Of a stretch of 59,956 bases of DNA, positions 47,301 to 57,981 are shown piece after piece. The notes under the pieces are model-generated. The model was not told the origin of the DNA and ran no database searches. It saw only the letters and a list, made by a program, of their open reading frames with translations. How positions within the stretch are numbered: the first letter of the stretch is position 1; every line of letters begins with the position of its first letter. This stretch comes from Zygnema cylindricum (Eukaryota > Streptophyta > Zygnematophyceae > Zygnematales > Zygnemataceae), in contig JBBHKE010002894.1 of the NCBI GenBank assembly GCA_037447655.1, positions 1 through 59,956 of the forward strand. The letters run 5' to 3'. The position numbers and the translations under genes were made by a program.

Positions 47301-49041
47301 CCCTTCCATTCACTCCCTCTTGTGGGTTGGCTTGTGTTAGATCGATATCCGAAGGTGGTTCAATTTTGTGGCTAATTTTGTGCCTATTAGATGTAACAAT
47401 AAAAGTAATAGCATAATATTGAATGACAATACATTACATAGACTCGAAAATGGTGCCTGTAATTTCGTCAAGTGCGTGATAACGAACATCAAACAATAGC
47501 AATTCACATTTGGATTTTGTCAAAAGGCCAACGATCCCTGTATATTTTGAGTGAACATTGTCCGATTGAATTTGCATCTAGGTCAAGCATTGAGTGTGGA
47601 TGAAAAAAAAAAAAAAAAAAACATTAGGAGTCCAAACTTGGGTGACTTTCCTTATTACTATTGTGCCAAAAAAAACCCAAACCAATGCATCATATTTTTT
47701 TTCTGATGCGACGAAAAACATGCACCTCTAGTATCCTTGTTACGCCTTAACAGTACTCCCATTTAAGATCTAATCACAAATTCAATGTATTCCAAGTCCT
47801 TCTGATGTTCTTCGTATTTTGTCGAGCCAAGCAAAATGGTCCACCACTTTTATGGGCCCATTTTTTCCCGATATTTCCTTTGAATTTTATCTTCCAAGCA
47901 TTACATACAAGCGAGTCGTATCACCCGTTTGTGATGACACAAAAATAATTTAGTGCACTTGGGCTTGGTGTTATTTTCTCTAGAGTTATAATATTTACAT
48001 CCTAAGGAATCTTCTCTCTCTCCCCCTTTCTCTCTCTCCATCCGTTTCTTCTTTACTTTCTCTCGCTCCCCCCCTCTCTCTCCGTCCTCTTCTTTTCTCT
48101 CCTCCCTCTCTCTCTCTCTCTCTCGCTCTCCTCTCTCTCTTTCTCTCGTTTGCACAGATATTAATTTCCCTGGGCGGTGCTGATGGGGCTTACGGCTTTT
48201 CCAGCGATTCCGACGGTCAATCGTTTGCCACATACATGTGGAACACATACCTCGGAGGGTCCCTTTCGTCTTCTTCTCGCCCTCTTGGAGCAACGCCATT
48301 GGATGGCATTGATCTTGATATTGAATCGGGAGACTCTACAGGAAAAGTTGCCTTTATAAAGGCTATTCGAACACTTATGAATGCGGGGACTAAAACTTAT
48401 TTAATCACAGCTGCCCCCCAATGTCCTTTTCCGGACCAATGGCACGGGCCCTCTCCCGGAACGGTTTTGGGCGATACTCCACAGTCTTTCGACTACGTCT
48501 GGGTTCAGTTTTACAACAATTATTGTGGATATATTGGCTCATCTTCGGCAGCTTTGTTAACGGTAAGCAATCCTGTTGATATTGGATCGGTTCTTGTTTT
48601 CTTGGTTTTGATTGATTGTGGATTTAGTAGCTCATCGTCGTCGGCATTGACACAGGTAAATCATGTCTTCTTGTTTGATCAAATTGTAGGTTTGTCCCAA
48701 CAATGTCTTTCACTAATGCTTTACTTGAATATCACAACTATACAAGTGCTTTGTTCTTTTTGTTTCCTGGCGAAATATTGATGCAAAAATATGTTTCCTC
48801 CCCATCGCTTAGTCGCTGTTGTATATTACACATTGTAGTGAGTAGTGTATTAATTATGAGTAGTAATATTTGCAACGTCTTCCGTTTTCGGATTCTTTAT
48901 CTTCAGTTGAGCTCATGAATCTACTTACTGTTACCTCATATGAAAATTGGGATCCTTGCACACTGCCTACAAAACCAATGAATTTCCTAAAGTTTTTTTT
49001 TTCTTTCCCTCTCTCTCTCTCTCTCCACCCCCTCACTCTCT

Positions 49042-49100
<59 letters not shown>

Positions 49101-49368
49101 TTCTCGCTACCTATTACAGAGTTGGAAGCAGTGGTCAGACTGGATGGCTAAAGCCGCTCCAAAATGCAAACTCAATCTTGGACTTCCCGCCTCCTCTTCA
49201 GCCGCTGGAAGTGGGTTTATACCCCAAAACACCCTCATTTCGTCCATTTTACCTAACATTAAGAAATTTTCGAACTTTGGAGGAGTCATGTTGTGGGACG
49301 TTAATAATGACGTAAACAACAAAATCAATGGACAACCATACAGTTATGCTATAAAACAGGCACTTTGA
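46670..49368 (+). CDS. Chitinase C1: three hevein (CBM18) domains plus GH18 class III catalytic exons
   Basis: A secreted defence-type chitinase, possibly defective. Exon 1 (46670 to about 47218) encodes a hydrophobic signal region (residues 1-43), then three complete eight-cysteine hevein domains at about 45-78, 80-115 and 135-171 ([18 protein letters not shown] twice), the last two followed by PKKSPPPPP linkers. Exon 2 (48158-48562) starts [14 protein letters not shown] and has the catalytic DGIDLDIE and [11 protein letters not shown]. Exon 3 (49120-49368) has [13 protein letters not shown] and GGVMLWDV. Exons 2 and 3 join in phase 0. What is missing is the first GH18 segment (KMVVYWGQ...), which C2 has; in C1 a (CT)n tract follows the linker directly and no donor is obvious. 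Hevein domains usually accompany GH19; the GH18 combination is rare (I recall one in horsetail). Pseudogene, or collapse of the assembly, are both possible. Confidence 0.8.
47223..47292. repeat. (CT)n tract at the end of C1 exon 1
   Basis: About 70 bp of CT directly after the Pro-rich linker. It occupies the position where C2 has about 275 bp of GH18 coding sequence followed by its own CT-rich intron start. Read through, it would give Leu-Ser repeats, which I do not take as protein. Confidence 0.92.
48005..48150. repeat. CT-rich tract before C1 exon 2
   Basis: An impure pyrimidine run forming an extended polypyrimidine tract just upstream of the acceptor at 48157. Confidence 0.88.
48158..48562 (+). 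CDS. C1 exon 2: GH18 catalytic core
   Basis: After TTTGCACAG, 135 codons without interruption. DGIDLDIE supplies the catalytic Glu and assisting Asp of family 18. AAPQCPFPD and [12 protein letters not shown] are class III signatures. The exon ends AALLT before GTAAGC. Confidence 0.9.
49010..49108. repeat. CT-rich tract before C1 exon 3
   Basis: As in intron 1, a long CT run ends about 10 bp before the acceptor (CTATTACAG). Confidence 0.9.
49120..49368 (+). CDS. C1 exon 3: GH18 C-terminus
   Basis: After [31 protein letters not shown]..., then [15 protein letters not shown] and TGA at 49366-49368. It completes the barrel with the conserved substrate-binding Trp. Confidence 0.9.
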   Translation, partial: SWKQWSDWMAKAAPKCKLNLGLPASSSAAGSGFIPQNTLISSILPNIKKFSNFGGVMLWDVNNDVNNKINGQPYSYAIKQAL

Positions 49369-50518
49369 TGGAGGTGTTGGTTTTAAATATTTTTGTTATT
49401 AATTATAGTTAACACAGTTTTTGGACATTGGTTTAGTTTGACATTATTATTCCAAGATAACTGAAGGAGGCGAGTATACTTTTGCAACATATTAGATTAC
49501 ATTGAGCAACAATTTCTTTTGTTTTGAGAGAGTTCAGTGCTAGCTAACCTCTTGGATTGTTGTTCACAAAGTTTGTTACTTTTTCTATTACATTCTCCTG
49601 TTTTCTTGTTACATGATATTCTTTTTACTTTGTTGATGATTTTCTCGTATCTTTTAGTATGCCTGAAATCAAACACTCCCATTAAGAAGAGGATTGATCT
49701 AAATCGAAAAAAAAAACACAAACGCTCCTCGAACCATATTTCCAATCTAATGCCATCCAACTCTCACCAAGTTTAAATAATTTCGTTAACGTTGTTGTTT
49801 AACTATAAATTGGCTTCTTCATGATTTTCTATATGAAAGGTAAGACTGCCAATTTTCCTTTTTTTTTGTTAGACAACACAAGACCTCTGTTCATCATAAA
49901 TGTGTAAAATTGACGGTTCTACTAGGATTCGACAGTGAAAAAAATAAAAAAAATCAGATGCAATTGCCTTAGCACATTTTGGTCAACTTGAGCATCATCA
50001 AGAGATAAATGTGTTGATATATTATATTTCTCTCCAATTTTAACATTTTTGGGATGTTATGCATTAACTTTTTATCCATTCTAAATCATGTTTATTCCAA
50101 ATCTTTAAGATTTATCTGTTGGTAGCATTGTTTTATAAAATTACTATGTATATTTTTGATATCTATGATAGAGTACTTTAGCTTAGAATCTAGTGTATGA
50201 GTTTGTAGAAATCGTCATTTAATGACCTATCTGGTGTACCTCTAGTATAACTTTCATTAGAAGATTAAGGATATGACCTCTAGATCTCTAATCTTTCACC
50301 CGAACGGTATCAAAGGGTAGACCATTATCGTAAACTTTCGTTGTGACCTTTCTAGCCACTTAAGTCACTTTAGAAGATTCAATTTACTGTCCAAGGTCCA
50401 TGTTTAGATTTCTTCCTCTTTGCTACGTTTTCGGGTCCCTTAGAGTTCATTAGTAATCTTTCTTGTAAATCGTCATTTTCAATACAGAAAAAATAAGCTC
50501 CTATCCTCACTCTCTCAT
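49369..50518. other. C1 downstream flank
   Basis: AT-rich sequence without a supported gene. Its right part may include the remains of the LTR or leader of the gag fragment at 50519. Confidence 0.45.
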
Positions 50519-50926
50519 TTGTCTCCAATAATTATTCAATTCATCATGTCTTCCACTTCAACTGGTCATAAGCATGTAACCAGCGCTGGCTCTAACAATA
50601 TCGTTAAGTTCAATGGTCACGGCTGGAAATATCAAATGGATCACCTTTTGCGTCGTAAGAAACTCTGGTCTATTTTGAATGGTATTGAACCTAAGCCTAT
50701 TAATGGTACCGCCAAACTCCTTCGATTATTCGCAATGAAGGTGCTCATCTTTGGCAAGTACTTGCTTTCAAATCTTCGTAGATTGACACCATCCTTGATG
50801 CCACTTCAACTCATCACGCATGGAGTCTTTTGTCTGACGATTAAAAGAACCAGTTTAACCGAGTTCTTCTTGGTACACACAACTGCCATAAAAATTTGCA
50901 TACTGGTTTACCCCGTTTATTATTAA
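50519..50926 (+). pseudogene. Copia Gag N-terminal fragment of another family
   Basis: IVKFNGHGWKYQMDHLLRRKKLWSILNGIEPKP is the usual start of many plant copia Gags (KFNG.NW...LLRRK.LW.I..G.EP). The similarity fades after about 70 codons, and no LTR or pol could be assigned. It is distinct from the E1-E4 Gags. Confidence 0.7.
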
Positions 50927-50999
50927 GCTATCAAGCCTTTGGTTGGGTGCTCAAAGTGTATCAATTCTTGAACGGAGACCTTATTTTGGCAATTAATGG

Positions 51000-51488
51000 T
51001 TAGATTTCCACAAAATCCGGGATTCGACATGTCCCGGGATGGGGAAAATTGAGCCAGCCAAGGCGACCTTTCACTTAAGTTGTGAATGCACTAACCACTA
51101 TGCCACAAGCTCGATGTTAAGCCTGGCGGGTCCGTACCCATTTATTTCGTGCGGCTTCAAGTATAGAATTACCATATTCTACCCCGTATTGAACCGGCAT
51201 CCACGTGCCAATTCAACACGCCCCCTCACGGGGAGGCTGGTTAATCCATCCGCAATAACGTTGGCTTTGGCACCATGTTAGATTTCCGTGAAATCCGGGA
51301 GTCGGCATGTCCCACACTTGGGAAAATTGAGTTGGCCAGGGCTCAAACTGGGACCTTTTCTAGCTTTTGTGAAAGGTCCTAGGTTCGAGCCCTTGCCTTG
51401 TGAAAGGTCCCAGGTTCGAGCCCTGGCCATCTCAATTTTACCCAGGTGGGACATGGCAAATCACGGATTTCTTGGAAATCTAACATAA
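51000..51488. repeat. Inverted-repeat element with B-box-like core
   Basis: 51277-51360 (GTTAGATTTCCGTGAAATCCGGGA...) is inverted at about 51400-51486 (...AAATCTAAC). A third, same-direction partial copy lies at 51000-51080. The arm contains GGTTCGAGCCCTGGCC, like a tRNA B box, twice (about 51382-51392 and 51413-51423). No coding sequence; possibly a fold-back or tRNA-derived element. Confidence 0.6.
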
Positions 51489-52071
51489 TGGAATTTTGCC
51501 AGCCTTTAATTCAACAAGTATTTCGTCTATTCATACGTCCACGATACATCTCACACTATTTGACCTCACATTTCGTTTAATACGTGAAGAAAAAAAATAG
51601 AATATCCATCTTCTTTTTAATCTTGGTGTTGCATAGATTAGCACTTCCACACGTGCCTCCGGACAAAGGGTGGACGCGAGTCCGACCAAAATCCAACAGC
51701 AAATCTTCGCCCATAGATATTTCGTCACGCTCTTTCTGCCACCCTAGTACGCAAATACACCATACCCTAATACAAGGTACGCAAGTACAAGATACGTAAG
51801 TACTATGTACGCAATTACATGTTACGCAAATAAATATATTAAGTTTAAATTGGGTGGTGTGAAAAATCTTTGACTATTTTTAATATCCGATATAAACTTA
51901 ATTGTTAAATCCAACCATTTACAAAAAAAACGATCCTTGAATGTGATTTTCTGGCGCCAGCATTCATTAAATTATGACGATAAGATTTTCTTCTAGGTTT
52001 TTATTTTCTTACCATTTTGAAATTTACGACATACACACCAAAAAAAAGCAGAGAAAAAGAAATAGAAAGAA

Positions 52072-52078
52072 TATAAAA
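52072..52078 (+). promoter_or_regulatory. TATA box upstream of C2
   Basis: TATAAAA, 235 bp upstream of the C2 start codon and just before CTCTCCACCTCC, a sequence shared with C3. At the same place C3 reads AAATAAAAAG. Confidence 0.45.
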
Positions 52079-52313
52079 AGCTCTCCACCTCCCGCAGTCC
52101 CTCTTCGGCTTACCACAAATACGGACCTTTCTAAGTTCGTATCCATCTCTCTCTTCGCTCCTCTTTTGCCTCGTTCCCTTAGTTTACTCATCTCTCAAAA
52201 TCTGCCATTTCTCTCCTCCCTCCTCTCACAACTCCCTCTCCCATATTTTCATGCCGCCTCTCGTTATCCTTCAACCTTCTCCAGTCCCCTTTTCCCTCTC
52301 CTCACCTAACACA

Positions 52314-52988
52314 ATGCCTTCAAACCATCGTGCATTTTCCTCCTCCTCTACCTCCTTTTCCACCTCCCTCCCTCTCCCTCCTCTTCTCCCTGGTCCTCCT
52401 CTCTCTCCCCCTCCCTTCCCTCCAGCAGCGGCAGTGCAGCGCCACCGCGAAGTACGGCGGCAGCGGCACCGCGAAGTGCGGCGGCGGCCTCTGCTGCAGT
52501 CGGTACAGATGGTGCGGGTCCATGTCAGCATACTGCGGCGGCAAGGGTTGCCAATCACAACGCGGTTGCGGAACCGGACCGACCTGCAGAGCCCGATGCT
52601 GCAGCCAATACGGCTACTTCGGATCTTTCGTCGCATTTTGCGGAGTCAAATGTAACGCAACCGGAGGGACATGTCCTGAAACTCCTAAAAAATCTCCTCC
52701 TCCTCCTCCTTCTGGAACTCAAGGACCTAGAAAAATGGTGGTGTATTGGGGGCAAGATGAGAGCAAGGGGTCGTTGCTGTCTACGTGTCAGAGTTGGAGG
52801 TATGACATCATCATTTTGTCGTTGCTGAATGTGTGGGGCTCCGGGAGAACACCCAATCTAATTCGGCGGGGCAGTGCGACCTTGGAAGTGGGGAGTGCAA
52901 AGGGATGGAAGTGGGTAGTGCAAAGGGATGGCCTGAATTTGGGAAGAAAGGCAAGAACTGTGGTTCTCTCTCTCGCTCTAGGTTTCTC

Positions 52989-53019
<31 letters not shown>

Positions 53020-53151
53020 CCCCCTCCCCTCTCCCCTTCCTCACTCACTCCCTTTGTGGGTCGGTTTGTGTTAGATCAATATCCTATGGTGTCTCTTTTT
53101 CGTGGCTTTATTTTGTGCCCATTAGATGTACCTAAAAAAGTGATAGCATAA
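52314..53151 (+). pseudogene. Chitinase C2: frameshifted, 3'-truncated hevein-GH18 pseudogene
   Basis: The ATG (52314-52316) matches C1, but its frame does not lead into the hevein domains, which are in the frame of 52330-52800, so the signal region is shifted. Two hevein domains have lost cysteines (YGGSG, SQRG, YGYFGS). Then comes GTQGPRKMVVYWGQDESKG...IIILSLLNVWGSGRTPNL, the start of a class III GH18 barrel, and a second frameshift at about 52860; AGQCDLGSGECKG follows in the next frame. A 24-bp duplication (GGAGTGCAAAGGGATGG-like) lies nearby. Homology to C1 continues into the intron (to about 53400) and then ends; the catalytic exons are missing. Confidence 0.88.
52985..53035. repeat. 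CT-rich tract in the C2 intron
   Basis: A shorter counterpart of 47223-47292, lying after, not in place of, the first GH18 segment. Confidence 0.85.
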
Positions 53152-53501
53152 TATTGATTGATATTACATTGAATAGAGCCAAAAATTATTCCTGTAATGT
53201 TTTCAAGAGCATGATAACAAACATCAAACCAAACCAATTCACATCTGGATTTTTCGATAAGGCCAACGATCCTTGTATATTTTGAGTGAACATTGTTAGA
53301 GTGAATTGATATCTAGGGCAGGATTGAGTGTGGATGACAATAAAATGAAAAAAACAAAATAATAAGGAGTCTAAACTTGCATGACTTTTGTTAATACTAT
53401 TGTGTCATGCCGCATCTCGTCGGCCACTTTCCTTGTTCATATTTAGGTATTAAGACGGGCAGCCACCACACTAATTTGTGTTTGTGTGTTATTTTGGTTT
53501 T

Positions 53502-53690
53502 GAAGGACCGTACATACATACATTTCGCGTTCGCGTTGACCGTACATATTTACATCGCCGTACGCGTCGACCGTACATATTTATTAATCCCGTAATTTCC
53601 GCCGACGACGTATTGTCGCGTTTGCGTCGACCGTACATATTTATCTTTCCCGTAAATTCAGCCGACGACGAAGCTGACCGTTCGCGTCCG
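53502..53690. repeat. Diverged tandem repeats with CCGTACATATTTA
   Basis: GACCGTACATATTTA appears at about 53539, 53569 and 53629, with CGCCGACGACG following two of them; the last two units are about 60 bp apart. The function is unknown. Confidence 0.6.
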
Positions 53691-55256
53691 TACTTACAAT
53701 GTTACCAGATTGTTTCGCACGAAGGATCATCTCCGCCGTCGACGCAAAGGCATACCAAGTTCGAATGTCACATCTGGACCGTTGTCGCGTTTGACAGTTA
53801 AGCCGACTGTCAGTTCTGACGACGCTACGCGATTGGACTATTTAAAGGTTGCGTCTCCATGTACTTGAAACTTAGAGAAAAAACTTTGTTTTTATGAGCA
53901 GATCCGGCCGACCCGGATTTCGAGTGTCCCTATGTGTAACAACGACATAGTTACTTAAGTGTGTGACGATTGTATACGCTGACAATGCCCGTGACGGCTG
54001 TCAACGTCTACAATCTGTGATGACGCACGCTATTTTTTGTAGCAGGTTGTGACGTCGCATGAGTTTTCGTGACATTGTAGACGTACCGCCATCCAGCCTG
54101 TGCCGTTTCACGGTTGAGGAAGATGCCCTTAGCCTTAGCGTCTCTTGTCCGCGCGACGTGAAATGGCATCGGATCTTGAGACCCCTGGCGAAACAAAATC
54201 CGTACCAGGCAAAAACGGACAAAACCAAACAAATTATGTACTTTGCTTTGTCGTACCTGAACGCAAACGGACAAAACATAGCGGATCGTGTACTTTTCGT
54301 CGTCGCTTGAATTCTTTTGACATTTCTTGGAAATTTCATACACGTGCGACTACGTGTTTTTATTTGTTTTTCGAAAAATCTTTGTTTTAAAACACATCTT
54401 CCCTGCGTTTTAAAGAAAAGTTTGAAGATGACGTTTTTTGGCGTGGCTGTGGGTCGAAGAACACAAAACGACAATATGTAGTACATCTTAAATTAGATGA
54501 TGACGCAAAATGTACTTCTCATTTTTTCTCTTTTTTTGTACGGTTGAAACTTACGCGGTACGGCTCTAAGTTTTACAGTTAAACGACAGAAAAAAACCCT
54601 TACTTAGGCACATGGAGACCTCCCCTTAGTGTTTATAGCTTTTTCACCACTTAACCCTAATAGCGATTCACGGTGTACTGTACTGTAGCGTGGAGAGATA
54701 TCGTCCGGCAAAGACTTCTTTGTCGGATTTTAGTTGATTAACGTATAGCATGTCAGAAAGCACTCCGGGTCTGTGACGTGATTGGTAGTCCATTGTGGCA
54801 CGAATATTTGTCGTCGGACTTTAGCGAATCTTCACTATAGAGAATTCCCACCTCCCCGAGGTATGTACCCATCTACAGTGGCCGGATGGAGCGACTGCTT
54901 CGCGGATGGGGACCCAAAAAAAATCGAACGGTCAGTTTTTGCTCCTTTGGAGGATCTTGGTCCGATCGTTATTTTTCAAAATAATTAGTATAAACAGTAC
55001 GACATGGTATGTAAACGTACATAATCCGTACGTAAAACATGATAGGGAGCGTGTCGATTTTCGATTGAGGGTGAAGTTCCATTTGACCAAAAGTGAGGAA
55101 TTTTACAGAAATTCGGACCTTTCCGTACTACGCCGTATTTTTTATTCTGTTTTTATGGGGAAAACAACATTACAGAGAATCTTGCCAATATTCTCCAAAA
55201 GTCTGGGAGTTAACAAAGACCGTTGGATGTTTTTCGCGAAGCATTCGCTTCGAAAG
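53691..55256. other. Spacer between C2 and C3
   Basis: No gene is supported; the longest ORFs (54001-54486, minus, 161 codons, and 55170-55673, minus) lack recognised motifs and are Cys/Arg-rich by chance composition. Part (55065-55240) is related to 44730-44900. Confidence 0.45.
54631..54690. repeat. One arm of the fold-back MITE
   Basis: Contains CACCACTTAACCCTAATAGCGATTCACGGTGTAC-type sequence like the right arm of the complete copies, followed by the GTACTGTACTGTA stretch. No complete left arm is seen. Confidence 0.55.
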
Positions 55257-55306
55257 TTTCTGTAATTGGTGATGTACCTCGCGAGGTACATCACCAATTA
55301 CAGAAA
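55257..55306. repeat. Perfect 50-bp palindrome
   Basis: Two 25-bp arms with no spacer, centred at the CTCG|CGAG junction between 55281 and 55282. The left arm starts TTTCTGTAATTGG and the right arm ends CCAATTACAGAAA. Confidence 0.9.
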
Positions 55307-55659
55307 AAATTGAGCCGCGACACGTTGGATAATGAGCATACGTGTCAAAATGGTAACCAACGGAAATCAAAAAATCTCGCACACGATATACGCATTGAAA
55401 AATACAACAAAAAATACAAACGAAATGTTGTACCGCACTACGTGTCGCTTCACAAGTACACCTGCACGCAAAATCAAACATCTGTACATGAAGACAAAAG
55501 TCACGCGAAACGAAATAGTATGTTTCGTTCGCGGACGCTTCAAAATAAGTACCACGAAACTTACATAGTATGTTTCGTATGATGACGTGGTACTTCACGT
55601 CAACAATTAAATGTTGGTATGACGCTTCGCGGAAATACCGCGAAACGACAATAATCCAA

Positions 55660-56208
55660 CACAAGGTACGCAAATAAAGATAATGAATTAAAATTGGTCG
55701 GTGTGAAAAATCTTTGACTACTTTTAATATCCGATCTCAATTTAATTGTTAAATCCAACCATTTACTTAAAAAAACGATCATTGTATATGATTTACTAGC
55801 ACCAACATTTATTAAATTTTGACGATAAGTTTTTCTTCTAGGTTTTTATTTTCTACCCATGTTGAATTTTACGACATACACAACACAAAAAAGCAGAAAA
55901 AACGAAATAGACAAAAAATAAAAAGCTCTCCACCTCCCTTAGTCCCTCTTCCGCTTACTACAAAGACCGACCTTTCTAAGTTCGTATCCATCTCCCTCTT
56001 CGCTCCTCTTTTACCTCGTTCCCCTCCTTTTCCCCCTCCACTTCTATAACATTCTACCCAGCTTACCTTCTTTCCTCTCTCACAATCTCCCATTTCTCTC
56101 CTCTCTCCTCTCACAACTCCCTCTCCAATATTTTTACACCGCCTCTCCCTATCCTCCAACCTTTCCCCGTCCCCTTCTCCCTCTCCTCACCTCACACAAT
56201 GCCTTCGA
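55660..56208 (+). pseudogene. Chitinase C3: promoter and ten coding bases, interrupted by a copia LTR
   Basis: Upstream sequence and CT-rich leader match C1 and C2 up to ATGCCTTCGA (56199-56208). The next bases belong to an LTR beginning TGTTGAGATT. The remainder of the gene would lie beyond the right end of the window, past the nested elements, if it still exists. Confidence 0.88.
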
Positions 56209-56896
56209 TGTTGAGATTCAGAAGAAGTGGCCATAGGATCAATCAATTACAAGATAGTAAGCTTAGGGAAACAAATCTCCATATTAAAAAGCAAAGCTTA
56301 ATTACTAAACAAGAAAGAAGATAGATTAATTCCACGACAAAATAAGCACTCAGTGCAAATATAGCAGCAAGGAAAAATTGGAGAGAATCATTCAGTTGAT
56401 GAATGATTGATGCATAGCTTTGGTACATTTTTATATGTGTAGGTGTCGTGTAGACCTATGCAACTTACGTGTCACGTAAAGAAATAGAATCTAACTTGTG
56501 ACACACGTAGACCAATCGAAGACCGCCAAGTACAAAATGTCTGCATGCTTTTTTGTCACGTATACTCAAAATTTGCGGCTACTTGACTTCCCATACACTA
56601 CAACTCAAGGACCACGTTTTCACAAAAACTTGACGTTTACGTATATGTACCTTCACGTCTATCAACCGTACATATAACTAACAACACTCCGGTTGATTTA
56701 TTCACACGTCACTTTGACTATGTTTGACTTTCTGGTCCTTAGATGAAAAAAGACGCATAAATCTTAACACCCCTTCTCTAGGTCATTTTCTGCATACTAT
56801 CAATTGTCCTCACTAAATAGGACCAACTCCTGTGAGCTGATTACAAACAACTAATTTATCTTGAGGAACTGCCTTAGTCAAGTGATCTGCTGCTTG

Positions 56897-57370
56897 TTAA
56901 GCTAAACTAACAAACTCAAACTTTAAAACTTTATTTTCAACATGTTCTCTTACAAAATGTGTTTGAATGTCTATATGTTTTGTCCTTGCATGGTAAACTG
57001 GATTTTTCATCAAAGCAATGCTACTCTGATTATCTGTGAGAATTAACGTTTCCTCTATGGGTTCAAACCATATCGCATAATAAAAGTTGCGAATTTTTCT
57101 AGGATCATTAAGACTCATACTTAGGACCCCAATTGCTACAGCTATGCCCGGCCTAGTACAATTCATAAAATATTCCAGACTTCCTACTACTTGCCTATAA
57201 GGAATTGATTTCATAAACTGTCTCTCTTCCGGGTTCATTTCCTCATAAAAAATGAGTACATCTTCTTCTACACTCCCCTCACTTACTTTCTTCACGTCTA
57301 TGGGAGTGGTACAACGGTTTGCCTTAATTTGAGGTAATTTGATTAATCTTTTCCGTCTATCTCTTTCCAT
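56897..57370 (-). pseudogene. E6 RNase H region with internal deletion
   Basis: YFMNCTRPGIAVAIGVLS, then NDPRKIRNFYYAIWFEPIEETLILTDNQSSIAL and HIDIQTHFVREHV. The segment that normally carries the second acidic residue (STxEAEY) is missing between RNFYYAIW and LTDNQSS, so the enzyme is probably dead. Confidence 0.8.
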
Positions 57371-57981
57371 CAGAATTCTTAGGATTTATCTTGCCTCCCT
57401 TAAGTCTTTCATTTCAAAACTGCTCCTCAAATATGTCTTTAACTTATTGATCTTCTCCTTGGACTTACTCTATACCAACAAATCATCCACATACATAGCA
57501 GTAAAGATCACCCCCTCCTCATCCTCAAACATGTGAATAGAGTGGTTAGAGTTGATTCTGACATATCCCCGATCGATTAATAGTTCATCTAGTTACTTGT
57601 TCCACTGTCTAGGAGCATGTTTAAGTCCATAAAATGACTAAATAAGTTTGCATACTTTACTCTCATATTTTTTCTCCACGAAGCCTTCCGGTTGCCTCAT
57701 ATTAATCTCTCCCTCTACCTCACCATTGAGGAAAGCAGTTTTGATATCCATTTGATGAATCTCCATGTATTCTGTTGCTGCTAGACTGAGGAAAATTCTT
57801 ACGAAGGAAACCGTACAACCGGGGCAAATGTCTTTTCATAATCAATTCCCTCCTTTTGAGTGAAACCCTTTGCTACCAACCTACCTTTGTACCTCTTAAC
57901 AATTTTATCTGGGTTCAATTTCAATTTAAACACCCATTTACACCCAATTGGTTTTTTGTCCGAACGACAGTCAACTAATTT
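57371..57981 (-). pseudogene. E6 reverse transcriptase, several stops
   Basis: Reading the minus strand gives recognisable RT pieces in changing frames: AMYVDDLL (the YVDD box, about 57480-57505), the block before it encoding KYESKVCKLI-like sequence, and [26 protein letters not shown]-like sequence near 57840-57910. Stops at several places show decay. Confidence 0.7.

Noticed and set aside
47223-47416. Leu-Ser-rich C-terminal tail of chitinase C1
   Set aside because: It is read-through of the (CT)n tract and intron sequence that matches the C2 intron.
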